A stretch of 64,000 bases of DNA. Source: Adineta steineri. Its lineage: Eukaryota; Rotifera; Eurotatoria; Adinetida; Adinetidae. Below the pieces are notes generated by a model. That model made no database searches. It had not been told where the DNA came from and saw nothing but the letters and a program-made list of their open reading frames with translations. The position numbers were made by a program, and so were the translations under genes. The stretch covers positions 95,613 to 159,612 of the forward strand of contig CAJNOI010000044.1 in NCBI GenBank assembly GCA_905250115.1, given 5' to 3'. Position 1 is the first letter of the stretch. Every line of letters begins with the position of its first letter. Shown piece by piece: positions 1 to 12,057 of the stretch.

Positions 1-2609
1 GCAAAGCATACTATAATTGTTATAATGTCTTAATTGGTTTTCTTTCCGAGTGTAGCACATTCTTTCAACAAAAAACTATTCTACATTTGTTTTTTGCTAT
101 TATAAAATTTTGTTTCTTTTTTTTTGATATGTGATTATAAACAAGAACAAAAAAAAACATATTTGTGAACATTATTTAAATGAATAAGATAAGAAAATTT
201 ACATCGAAATAACTACTGTTGAATCTTTAATTAGAATGTAATATCATTAAGATCTATAAAGATTATTATTTGAAGAAGCATCCATGTCTAGAATATTCTT
301 TTGATATAAAATAACCTATTTTTATCATAACAGAACATAAGAATGCATAATTGAAATGTCTATATTTATAATAAAATGCTTTTTCATTGAACATATGTTA
401 CTTAATTTGAAATTTTATAAACAATTAATTGTTTAATGAATTCAAACAATCAAGCAGAATTTATCTAGTTAAAATATTTCCAGATTTTCAGATGGACACG
501 ATTAACTATCTTTTTTTTTGTCTATAACTAAAACAAAAAAAAAATATGGTCTAGATTTTCACACTAAGAATAAAACTGATATAATCTCGTCTAAAGATTT
601 TTACTATGATAAGATGCTTTGTAAGCAGGAAATAGACTTATAGGCTATAGTACTTTAGAAAAAAAATGTCCGTTTAATAATGAATGAACTATTTTTTCAA
701 TTTGTAGAGTAAAATATAGGAACTTGAGTAAATTTATTTTCTCATGTGTATCGAGAGAAAAAAAGAAATCGGAGTAAATATATTTAAAAGCTTTTGGCAC
801 ATTGTCGATATTGTCATAATATGCTTTTAAAAAAAAGGACATGTTTTCAAGTAATTATGGAAATCATGTAATATTCGCTTTTAGAAAAATTTACATTAAG
901 TTTTACATATTTTAATAGAATTGTTGAAAAACTAATTTGATAGTAACATTCTTGTTAAATGACTTTAATAGACAAGCGTACAGCGTTAATTATTTCGGAA
1001 ATGCGAACAAGCATGTACGTTTTTTATTCTAGTAAGCTTTATGAATTTCCGTTCAAGCGTAAATGTGTTTATATCTGCCTCTTTTTCTCCTTCTCTATCT
1101 TTTTGATGGTCGACAACGGAAGTGACACTGTAAAGTACATTGGACGGATGTATGCACCCACAATTCAATCGTTACATGCGTGCAATGTGCGTGCTAAGTC
1201 GATTGAACGGCCTGAGTATGTCCCATGGGACGCTACAAAAACCAACAAATAAGTACAACAATAATATGTTTCTTCTCCTTCTTTCCCATAAGTATACGTG
1301 CTTTTCATAAGTATCTCTTTGGCAATCAGATAAAGTCATCATATACATAATGCTTTAGGCATAAAATTAATTCTGTTGTTTATATTATAATATAAGTCAG
1401 GTGTATTAGAAACTACGTAGCACTAATGAACAGTAATTACTCTTATATATACAATAGAGTTTTATTTGACATTATATAAAACATACCATTAAATTTTTTT
1501 TTGGAATTAATGTTTCCAGGCGAATAGTTAATCCTCTGACATATTCATGCTACGTCTTTTCTCACACTTTTTTCCACTTGGATTCGCTTTTTCACTCGTT
1601 CTTTTCTTCTTCTTCTTCTGCTTCTGCCTCTTCTACTTCTACTTCTTATAAGTTTTTCTTATATTTAATAATTTCGGGAACGTGAATTATGTTCATGTGC
1701 TATTGTATGCGGTAGTAGGACCATCAGCGACAGATTGTGTTCGTTCATGTCTTCTCCTTTGCGACATGCAAAAGAATAGAGAGAGGGAGAAGAAGAAAGA
1801 ATGACTTAGTAACCTCCTCTTCGCCTGCTATGTCGTCTATTTCAGTATTTTCTCAAGCAAGGAAGTTTTGCAACAAACTATCCTTTTCTTCTTAGTGTCT
1901 GTCATACAATGAGACAGAAAAGCAAGGGAGAGGGAGAGAGAGAACTAGGGAGAAAACGAAAGGAGAAGAAAATATATAGAGAGACAAATGGTTAACTAGA
2001 GAACGAGAGTATAACAAGAAAAAACAATCATTTTTATTGTAATTATAATTTTGTTGGTCATGTACGCACGCACGCACAATTGCTGCTGTCATTCTTTTGT
2101 TTTTATAATGTTAAAACGATGTAATGATGAATCTTGCAGATGCAGGTAATCAAATAGCTCATAAAAAATATAAGTTGATAGTAGAAGAAAAGAGACCGAG
2201 GTAGAGAAGGAGGGAAAGAGATACAAAGAGAGAGGGAGAGAGAAGGAGAAGGAGAAGGAGAGAAAGAGACAGGAAAAGAAGACGAAAAACCTCTTTACAT
2301 TGTCAGTCTATTGAATACCCATCGACGAGAGAACAAAGATAGTAACATTATTAATAAAAAGGTAAAACAAAGACTTTGGTGTTTATTTTTCTTCGAACAA
2401 TTAATAGTTGCTTTGAGTATCATCAATAACATTGTTGTCGGCAAATGTTTTGCTCAATATATATGAAAATGATGAATAAATAAAAATATTTACTACTTAT
2501 TGTCTTTTTAAAGTTCTTCTCTATCTATTATTCTTAAGATTTACACTTTATAGATGAAGATTATTAGATTCCTTATCTTTACTAATCATACAATTGTTCA
2601 TCAATTATC
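1..2609. other. AT-rich intergenic region upstream of the Na/Ca exchanger
   Basis: No supported gene. The DNA is AT-rich with many homopolymer runs. A slightly more GC-rich patch lies at about 960-1250, but it is open on both strands and matches nothing I recognise. From about 1750 to 2290 there are purine-rich low-complexity stretches (GAGAGGGAGA-type, densest at 2200-2280). These could be 5' UTR or promoter sequence of the exchanger starting at 2610, but nothing proves it. Confidence 0.6.
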
Positions 2610-4598
2610 ATGATTCGACGTCAAATCTTATTAACTGTTCTTTTTGGACTTATATTTCAAATATTTTTCTCAACAACAAATACACTTTCAATAAATGAAA
2701 CGAAATCAAATGAATGGACATCAGACAATCCAAATAATATATGTGAATCAGCATCTATTGATGAATTTCCAATATTATTTTTTACTAATGAACAGTGTCG
2801 TCAGGGTGCTGTTCTAGTTCATATTCTACTTATACTCTATTCATTTGCAGCTATTGAAATTGTTTGTGATGATTATTTTGCTTCGGCATTAGAAAAAATA
2901 AGTTATAATTTAAATTTAACTCCGGTATAGAAATTTTTTCAAGAATAAGATCAATAGAATAATTTTTTTTTGTTTCTATTAGGATGTCGCTGGAGCAACT
3001 TTTATGGCATTAGCAACATCAGCATCAGAATTTTTTACATCGATAGTTGGAGTTTTCTTCGTCAAATCGGATATCGCTCGTAAGTTAAAATTATAAAAAA
3101 ATGACATAGACATATTTATAATTAACTATAATTATAGTAAGGAATCGGAAAGTATTGACGTAGACTATTTTTAATTCTAAATATAGGATGAAAACAAAAC
3201 GGAAGCAAAAGAAAATGTTATTTCTCTTCTCTTTAAAAAAAAATTTTAAATCATGTATTTTTTATTCTTATTTTAAGTGGGTACAATTGTTGGTTCTGCT
3301 GTATTCAATGTTCTTTTCGTAATTGCTTTATGTGCTCTTATATCGACAACTGTATGTCAATTAGAAGCCTATCCAATTGTACGAGATGCTGGATTTTATT
3401 GTATTGCTGTTGCTGCCCTATATATAGTGATCTATGATCAACGTGTTTATTGGTATGAAGGACTTGCACTTGTCTTACTTTATTTTGTTTATGTGGCTAT
3501 TTTAAAATTTAATGATCGTATATCACGTTTAATACATGGAGATTCATCAAATCAAACACATGGTAAATCAGGTGAACATAATCTTGAACAACTACAAGTA
3601 TTAAATGATAATGTTGAATTAGAACAAAATCTAACTACACGTGCTCGTTCAGTTTCAGAATCTGTTATGATGAATACAGGCATAACACCATTAGGTAATC
3701 AATATATGAAACGACGTTCAACATATAAACCATGTCAAAAACGACTTAAAGATACATTAGATAATCATCAAATAGTTGCGAATGCAACTGAAATCTTTGA
3801 TCCACTTAAATTACCAACAAAAAGATATAAAATATTAAAATGGATTCTTATGTATCCAGTTCGTTTACTTATGCATATTACAATACCAGATTGTCGAAAA
3901 GAAGTTTTTCATAATTATTATATGCTTACATTTGTTATGTCAACTATTTGGGTAAATATTTATTCTAATAAAAGATAAAGATTATGATTTATCTTTGTTT
4001 CTTTTTAAAAAAAACATAGGTTGCTGGTCTAGCTTATCTACTTGTATGGCTTGTTGTCATTGTTGGTTTTACTTTAAATATTCGAGATAGTATTATGGGT
4101 TTAACAATATTAGCTGTTGGTTCATCAATTGAAGAAATATTCTCAGCTATTGTTATGACAAGACGTGGTCATCCTGAAATGGCTATTGCAGGTTCAATTG
4201 GTTCAAATGTATTTGATATTTTAATGGGTTTAGGTATACCATGGTTATTTCGTAATTTAATGAGATTTACTTATCAACCACCACCACCAATTCTTGATGG
4301 TTCAACTCTAGGAGTTCTAACACCAGATCCATTACTTGATAATCGTGCGACAATTCCACCTGTTAATATTCCATTCTATGTAGAAATTCATTCACGAGGA
4401 TTAGTTTATTCAACAGTCGTTCTCTTTATTGCACTCGTCATATTTCTTTTAACATTCTTTGTGAATCGATGTCGTTTAACAAAACTCTATGGAGTTTTTC
4501 TTATTATTATTTGGCTGACTGTCATAACATTGATGTGTTCATTTGAATTGAATATTTTTGGTTCGGTACATCCTGAGCCATGTAAAAAAAAGACTTAG
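2610..4598 (+). CDS. K+-dependent Na+/Ca2+ exchanger (NCKX / SLC24 family)
   Basis: Plasma- or organelle-membrane antiporter expected to export Ca2+ in exchange for Na+ with K+ cotransport. Exons by eye: 2610-2924, 2983-3079, 3278-3951, 4020-4598, giving about 554 aa. The N-terminus is a signal-peptide-like hydrophobic stretch. The first alpha repeat spans exons 2-3 (GATFMALATSASEFFTS, then GTIVGSAVFN). A cytoplasmic loop with charged residues and low complexity follows, then the second alpha repeat (GLTILAVGSSIEEIFS, then GSIGSNVFDILMGLGIPWL) and a C-terminal membrane cluster. The Asp in GSNVFD, the family's K+-dependence marker, is kept. Odd: the usual SAPE and SIPD ion-binding motifs read SASE and SIEE, so both prolines are lost and the second-repeat acid is Glu rather than Asp. 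The start is the first ATG of the exon. The family call is secure; the exact paralogue is not. Confidence 0.9.
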
Positions 4599-6083
4599 TA
4601 ATATTATTTAAAAAATAAACTTTTATGTCTATGTTTCTTTCTTTTTTTTTTTGTATATGTATTTTGATGTCAATGAAACAGAAGAAAAAAAAATATTATT
4701 TAAACTATTTTCGTCTCAATAAAGAAAAAGATGTTATTCATAGAAACTCTCATACAACATAATCAAATAAAGTTTACGCACAAGATGAAGAGAGAATGAA
4801 CGAAAAAAAGAAAACGTTTATTTGCTTTTAGATAGAATAGAAAATTATGATGCGCTTCGAAAATCTAGAAAATAAACGATATTATTATTTAATATATATG
4901 TTACTAAATACAGACAGAGAGAAAAAAACGGCTTTTTAATGTCTCTACATTGACAAACTAATTAAAAGGAACAAATTGCATTTTCAGATATGTGAAATAG
5001 AATACATGACTGAATCTCTAAAAGGCTTTTAAGCCTTGCCTCTTTTCTTTTCTTTTTTTTTTCGATCACTCCCTATATATTCTCATTTTATCTTAATGTA
5101 ATAAGCATCATCAACATTTCCATACTCATTTATTCCCAAAATAATAAGTGATAGTGTTCAATTCAATAGTAATACATTGTTAACGAGTTTTAACGCTTAT
5201 ACGATTAGTTTATAGACGAAAAACTAAATGATTCTCAAGCTTTTTTTTCCTACAAAAATAAATACCAAAAAAAAACAAGAATCAGTGCTATTTTATGCAT
5301 TTAAAGAACAGATTAGTTCAGTTCTTAACATTCAAAATCAAATAAAATATTTATAAACAATTGTAATCAACGATTATTATATGAAAATAAATAAATCTTT
5401 CATTCGTATATATATTTTCGTTAGAATCAAGTATAAATTAGCATTCTTTACATTTCATACCAAGCTATAACGAAGCCAATTTATTCACATATCAATAATA
5501 CATTTATATTATAAATTTGTAGGTCAATTTATAATTGGCCGTATTTCATTTTTAGAATCTCAAAATTATAATATTGTTTCTACTGCTCACGTGAACTAAT
5601 TAAGAATGTAGAAACGACTAGATATATATCTAATAAAGCTTTTAGAAAATATATTTATTGTTAGATATTAATAATTCACTTCATTTCCTTCCTTTGTCTT
5701 TTATGCAATATGAATTATGAATTTGTTTAATGTAAAAAATAATTTTACATCACACTCTTATAATATAAGACATTTTTCATTTGTTCCCTTTGGTAATGAA
5801 AAAAGGAAATTAAAAGTTAATATATCTATCATTTACACTATTTCTATTCTACACACATTCTATCAATATTGCAATAACTTCCTGTAACTTATTTTTGTTA
5901 ATATATTTTTTTTTGTCAATGAATTGTAAAGTATTAAATAACGAGATTTTTTGTTATTCTTCTATTTTGTCAATCATATTAAACAGAAAAAAACATATTT
6001 TTATATCGAATTAAAATTTGAACAGAAAAAAAACGATCACCAATAAACATTTTCTTATGTATTTCATTAGATTGTTAATGAAA
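4599..6083. other. intergenic region between convergent genes
   Basis: About 1.5 kb of AT-rich sequence between the exchanger stop and the NAA60 stop. An AATAAA-like hexamer (CAATAAAG, near 4719) could serve the exchanger transcript. I see no gene, RNA or clear repeat here. Confidence 0.6.
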
Positions 6084-6918
6084 TTAAACAATACGTGAAA
6101 TCTGTCTATACGTTGATGTACGTTTATAATAATCAGTAAATAAAAATTTATCTGTTAGAAAATATCTTATTGTATTAAGTAAACGACAAGGCTTTATTTG
6201 TGTCAAATATGACCATGCATTTGTGGCGAAATCTGTTAGAGTAAATGGAGGATAACCACCTGAATATAAATATAAGAGAAAAATTAATAAATTTAAAAGA
6301 ACAAAAACTATTTTTACCATTAAGATAACGAACAAAACAATATGCATCTAAATGTTCACCTTTAATAAGATAATAATATGGTAGATGTGTACGATATTGA
6401 AATAAATTTGATTGATAAAATTGTATTGCTTGTTTATTTGAATGTAAAACATGTAAATAAACAGCTTTACATGTTTCATGTCTATATAATGTATTTAATA
6501 GATTTTCTAATAGAAGATTTGCTAGACCTTGTCGTCGATATTCTTTAACAACACCTAATATAAGTATATAACAAGCTGATGCTGTTAATGAAAATATTCT
6601 GTTTAAAATTTGTTGATCTTCACGATTACAATTTTCTATTGGAAGTATATTAGCAACAATTAAACCAATAATTTGTTGTGTACAAACATCACATACAGCT
6701 AATGCAAAATATTTCTTATCATAAACTATATCATCATACCATTTATCTGGATATTCAATAGGAAACCAATCACGACAAAGAATTTTAACTTCCGATTGAT
6801 CACCAGGACGTAAAAAACGAAATGTTATTGATAAATTACTATTTGGTAAAACATGAATCGATTCAGTATCAAATATATCTAGATTAAGTAATATTGATGA
6901 TGATGATGATGTCTGCAT
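6084..6918 (-). CDS. NAA60: N-alpha-acetyltransferase 60 (NatF)
   Basis: GNAT enzyme that acetylates N-termini of membrane proteins facing the cytosol, in animals anchored to the Golgi. Two exons, 6318-6918 and 6084-6259, joined in frame at NGGYPP; about 258 aa against about 242 in human. Visible matches include YDKKYFALAVCD, the core strand ILGVVKEYRRQGLA with the acetyl-CoA loop RRQGLA, KAVYLHVLHSNKQAIQFY, and LPYYYLIKGE. The C-terminal exon is the amphipathic part that anchors NAA60 to membrane. A serine-rich N-terminal stretch of about 30 residues precedes the GNAT fold. An AG just upstream could be a 5' UTR splice acceptor. It is convergent with the exchanger. Confidence 0.9.
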
Positions 6919-8372
6919 GTGACGATGTTTAGAATGACGACGACGAGTTCGAATGAAGTTGAAGTCTTAAAAATAGAGAAAACACATAAAAAGATTAAAA
7001 TAAATGAAAACAAACTTTTTTCCTCATTGTGATTTTATTGATGAAACCTATAGTAATAACTGAAACATGTATTGAATGATCGAGAGACTTGTCTACACTC
7101 TCTTTCATCTATGTACCGTGAATCTATTGCTTTACGGTCGAATGTCTATTCATATACAATATCATGTTCAGTACAATGATTTTTTGCTATTGGTCTTGCT
7201 AATTTCACTCTTATAACATAAACATATATGTACACCCTTTTCTTGACCTTTCTCTCACGTATTGTAGGCAAACACAGCATATACATAGAATACTATTGTG
7301 CTGTAGTGGAACAGGTTTTTCTTCATCTATTATCAATATTTAACAAGTAACGCTCGTCCGAAGATTCGCTTAGCTCTTCCTCGTAGAAACGCATCTTCTT
7401 CACATTTACTGGAAAAAACAATTCAGAACCAGTTTTCGATGTTTTTTTGACCTTTGCTCCCCTCCATCATGGCTACCCAATAGACCTCAGATTTACAGTC
7501 CCCGCATCGAAATGTCTTTTCCGTAAAATTGGTGTTCGATGTTTTTTTGACCCTACGGACACACAAGCAAGCAAACAATTTATGTTTACTGGACTCTTCT
7601 GTACGGGATATAGAATTACTTTATTTATTTTCGAAAAAAAAACTTACCCGACAGTTTTACACTTTTTTATAAAACAGTAACAGTTCGTCGGTCTTCATCT
7701 GAAATAACTAAAAACAAATAAAACATATCTATATTTCTGTCATTTTAGACAAAAAATAAAATAGTTTTTCTTTTTCGATCGTCTATTATAAATGAAAGAG
7801 AAACAAAATATACAATTTACAGCTAATTAGTGCCAGTCAAAGTTATGATTCATACGAAAAATAATTTATCAGATTCAACAATCTATAGTTAAGAACAAAA
7901 AAGAAATACAAATACTCAGCTATCAATCTGAAAAGAGTGCTTAACTTTCTTTTACTGTATTCAATAAAAAATTAAAATAGTTTAAAAGAAAGAAAATTTA
8001 TTTTCATTAAAATATTTTTATGCATAATAAAACTTGGAAAAAAAGAGCATAAAATTTTCTAATTACTGTTTATTCTATATGAAAATTAAATATTTAAAAC
8101 TAGTAAAAGAAATATAATACAATGTCACTGTCTCTCTCTCTCTTCGTCTTTTTCGCTTTTAGATAAATAAAGTCATTCATCGGTTTTCAAAATGAAATAG
8201 TGAAGATAGTCTTAACACAAAAACTCTTGAAAGACATTTGAATCTTATAATATATGCATATGTATATATATATCTAAAATTTTAGAGTTAGTTTAATTAT
8301 TATATCTACATTTGTAGAATAAATATATATAGAGTTCAAAAATCTGAGATAAAATCTGTTGAGATATTTGCT
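6919..8372. other. intergenic region
   Basis: No gene supported. It holds an exact 18-bp direct repeat (TTCGATGTTTTTTTGACC) at 7435-7452 and 7535-7552, a pyrimidine microsatellite near 8130-8145, and a TA-rich run near 8250-8280. A short open frame at 7447-7680 has no recognisable protein. Confidence 0.55.
7435..7552. repeat. 18-bp direct repeat, 100 bp apart
   Basis: The same 18 bases, TTCGATGTTTTTTTGACC, occur at 7435-7452 and at 7535-7552. No longer similarity was seen between the flanks. Function unknown. Confidence 0.7.
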
Positions 8373-11300
8373 TTAACAATGTGGACGATGTTCACCATAC
8401 ATAATTAACCTTTCAGGTTCATTAATAAGTTCATCATTATGATCATGAAATGTTCCAATTCCACCAGACATTTGTCCTCGTGTTATAACATTTTCATTGT
8501 AATCTTGATTAAAATTACTTAATGCTAATAGAACAGAATTATCAGCTGCATCAAGTTGACCAATACCGGATGTATTCGTTAATACATTTGATGGTATATA
8601 TCCAGCATAAGGTGTTTGATCTAGAGGATTAATTAATGATGATGATTCCATTTTAGATTCATCATCTTCCATTATTGTTGATATATGATTACGTTGTAAA
8701 TATGACACTGTACCAGGTGAATTTTGTGAATGATGAAGTTGTTGTTGTTGTAATAAATAATTTGTTGTCATTACTTGACCTGTTGTAACACCACAATAAT
8801 CACGTAAAGAATTAACTTGTGTTGTTAACATATTCATACCAGCACGCATTAAATTACCGGGATTACGTAACGATGATAATGTTTGATCACGCATAGTATT
8901 TAAACGATGTTGACTAGTTTCACGAATTGAATGAAGATAAGCAGCAGAGCTAGAAGAAAAATAAATAAATAATTTTCTTATTTTGATTAGTTTTCTCGAA
9001 AAATAATTTACCTTTCAGCAGCTTGTCGAATAGTTCCACCAGCGTGTTGTACACCATAGGTAAATAATTCTGATGCTCGACCCATTGTTTGTCCCATATG
9101 TTCACTAACTTGTTGTACACCTAAACGAAGTTTATCACGAACTTGTTCAAGTGTTCCACTTATATTTGCTGCTGCTAATGATAACCATTGATTTAATTCA
9201 AAATTTGGTGGTGTACGTGAAGCACTATTAGGTGTCATCGTTGGATATATTGGTGGTGTTCGTAAATGATCAGCTGAATAATATGAGGTTCGTTTTATTG
9301 TTACACAAAGTGCACCAGCAACAAGTGCCATAAAAAATCCAAATGCCATTGTATAAATAAGATGCCATAGAGCACGTTTTTGTCCGTATGAATTGATATC
9401 AAAATCAAATTCATGTGTATATATTCCAAGCATATTAATACCGGAACATGAAATATGATGTCGTAAACCAGCACGTGCTTGTGTTACCGATAAATGATTT
9501 GTATTGAATGCATGTAATATATGTCGTGTACGGGCAGTTAATGGACCAGCTAAAGCTGTTAATGTAGTATAGATTGGTTCATCATAGACTGATGAAAGTA
9601 AATCAATATTTGATGAATTTATTGTTGTGAGATTACCAAATGGTGTTGACCAAATAATAATAGGTGCAGGTTGCGCATTAATTGGACAGATAAGAGTAAA
9701 TGTTGAAAAACGTAAATAAGTCGCAGGATGAGCATCATATGGTCGAGATTCATGATATGGTGCCAAACAATTATTGCTATCACTCTAAATTATAATATTT
9801 AAAAGTATTGTAAAAATCAAAAGTAGAGAACTATACAATGCGCTATTTATACGCTAAAATCTCATGTAATTTAAATTTACTCTAATATAAATATTTTGAA
9901 TCTAATCTGAATATAATATTATCAGAAATAATAACTATGTACCTTTTATATTAAAATCTATTTCGATTAATACCAAATCAAAAAGTATCTTTTTCAATTA
10001 CTACGCGTATTCAATCAATTATTGATGAAAGTCGATTTTGCCATTCATCAACGATTACTATGTTCATTACTGCGCATTCTCCACGTCCGATTTGATATTG
10101 TATGCCATGACGTATTCTAATCTTTTCAAGTCAACCGTTACTAGTCTTAAAATCATCGGCATCTGCTACACCAAGTTATTGACGAATTTACTTGACTTGT
10201 TGTTGAATGACCAACCATTCATAAACTTCTTCATTGGGCTGTTGATTTCTTACTGTATTCATAACTTTCTTTGTATTCTCTGTTGCGTTTGATAATATTT
10301 GATATGCTATCAATCGAGATTTTGTACTTTTCGGCAACTGTACACTATGAAGCGTTATCTTCATTTCTAGGAATTACTTGCACTTTCTCACATAACGTTA
10401 ATGTGTGTTTTATCGCCATTTCACAATCAAAGATAGGAATATGTATTATTCTCTCAAATAGAATCGGCTAACTCATCGTGGACTATTCACTCTCATTGTT
10501 CATAGTTGGAAGGTGTTCATCTTATGAAGGGCTACTTACAGTAAAAATCCATGAGGGGGACTGAAACATCTGTTCAAACCGGAGATGTTCATCAACAGAG
10601 GTTTCACTGTAATTAGTTTTTAACTTGAGGACTCATTGGTACAACCTATAGCAGTGCATTTTAGATATCCAAGAAGTTCATAAAAGTTGTTCAACAAAAA
10701 CTATAGAAATATAGGAAAGAACGAAATATATATGTATATCGCGAGTTACAACAGCAAAGCAAGAAAAAAGTGGAAATTGTTTCAGAACTTAAGACAAAAG
10801 AAAGAAATTTGAAACAACAATCTATTGAGATCCATATTTTTTACTATTCGCTTAGGATAAACTCTACTTAATTTAGTTCATTGTAATATAAAAATAAAAG
10901 AAATCAAAAGGCAAAATCTATTCCAAAATACTATATCTATATTTCGCTGATTTTTAACTTTTTTCTGCTCGAACTAGTTCATCTCATTTCTGTACATTCT
11001 AATAAATCTATACAAAGAAAGTTCACATACTGTTAATTGTTTTAAATTAGTTGATTTTTGGCATATAGTTCGATAAAATTCAGGAGTACATTCACAATTG
11101 AGTGGGTTATTATTTAAAAGTATATTAAAACTAAGTATCAATTGTGGTAAAATACGTTTTAATTGATTATTTCTTAAATCAAGTTTAGTTAAACTTTTTA
11201 AATGAGAAAAAAGTCGAGCATCAAGAATTTCTAAGCGATTATTTGCTAAAGAAATTATTTCTAATGATTGTGGTAAAACAACAGTATCAATACTAAATTG

Positions 11301-11642
11301 CCGAATATTATTTGATTGCAGTATTAATTGACGAAGTTTGGATGTATGACGATTGGTTGGTGTTATAATAATTGTTTGAAATTGATTATTACTTGCATTG
11401 AATAAACGTAATGTTGATGGATAATTATCAATCGTAAATGTTGATAGTTGATAATTTTTTAGAAAAATTCTTTCAACTTTTTGATTAGTTAAAACAGATT
11501 GATAATCAATATTTGCTGTTTGAGTTTTATTTGATTTATATGAATTATTACATATCCATGTTTGGGATGATTTTGTATAACATTGGCTGTAAATCACAGG
11601 TGGAAGGATCAAAATATATAAGAAGAGAATGTTAATAAACAT
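8373..11642 (-). CDS. LRR-Ig single-pass transmembrane receptor-like protein
   Basis: Three exons: 11031-11642, 9012-9784, 8373-8949 (about 653 aa). The phases agree across a 1.25 kb intron: donor ACA|GTATGT at 11031/11030, acceptor TTTAG|AGT at 9784. Exon 1 encodes a signal peptide (FINILFLYILILPPVIYS), several leucine-rich repeats (for example LRQLILQSNNI, LTKLDLRNNQL) and the start of an LRR C-terminal cap (NPLNCEC, then TIC). The cap's last Cys is supplied by exon 2 (NNC), which supports joining these exons. Exon 2 goes on with an Ig-like domain (CPINAQPAPIIIW to ISCSG), one membrane helix (about IYTMAFGFFMALVAGALCV) and a cytoplasmic tail that continues in exon 3. The order LRR-LRRCT-Ig-TM is that of neuronal adhesion or co-receptor proteins (kekkon/LRIG-like). 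No specific orthologue is recognised. The large intron carries a Tigger transposase relic. Confidence 0.8.
10040..10611 (-). pseudogene. degraded Tigger/pogo (CENP-B-like) transposase with one terminal repeat
   Basis: On the minus strand, from an ATG at 10419, a CENP-B/psq-type helix-turn-helix is readable (TLCEKVQVI, then CTVAEKYKISIDSISNIIK). After a frameshift it continues with the second DNA-binding domain (NEEVYEWLVIQQQ, then DFKTSNG and IRIRHGI) typical of Tigger transposases. At least four in-frame stops and one frameshift break it, and the catalytic DDE part is missing. Upstream, at about 10561-10611, lies a hairpin-like end beginning ACAGTGAAACCTCTGTTG on the minus strand, resembling Tigger terminal repeats. 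The opposite end was not found. It lies inside the first intron of the LRR-Ig gene. Plus-strand open frames here are shadows of this relic. Confidence 0.75.
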
Positions 11643-12057
11643 CTAGAATGATTGAGATGTATTAGTGATTTAACACAAAACATTAAGATATTATATGATT
11701 TAATAAACAATAAATATATATCTCGTCATATAAATGGTCGTTACATATTTTAAGAATAATATAAAAAACTTACAAAAATTTTTCTTTCAATTCTGCTTCT
11801 ATTTATCTTTATTATTTCAAGACAAAACGAAATATTTTTGTTTAAGAGAAAGGCAAGCACAAAAAAAATAGTGCCAAAAAAAAAGAAGGAAGACGGAGAT
11901 TAAATATAGATATGTTTTCTTTCTACACGAATATTCAAATGCTACGATGAAGAGTAGTCACACATAAACTTTATACAAAAAAAAAGACGAACGTGATTTT
12001 ATGAATTATCTGACAGAGAGTTAGAGAGAGAGAGAGAAGAGTCTGAAATGAATCTGA
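11643..12057. other. intergenic region between Dishevelled and the LRR-Ig gene
   Basis: About 415 bp separating the Dishevelled stop from the downstream same-strand LRR-Ig start. It is AT-rich with short A runs and a GAGAGAGAG tract near 12020. No gene seen. Confidence 0.6.

Noticed and set aside
959..1252. 97-codon open frame on the plus strand
   Set aside because: No recognisable domain, also open on the opposite strand, no splice context, and the sequence looks like ordinary upstream DNA with slightly higher GC.
1892..2092. Minus-strand open frame in GA-rich DNA
   Set aside because: Low-complexity pyrimidine translation (Ser/Leu/Phe), no family resemblance.
7447..7680. 77-codon frame starting in a duplicated 18-mer
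   Set aside because: No protein similarity recognised; ends in AT-rich DNA; not linked to any exon.
10038..10471. Two overlapping plus-strand frames
   Set aside because: They are the antisense of the Tigger transposase relic, which explains the coding-like composition.
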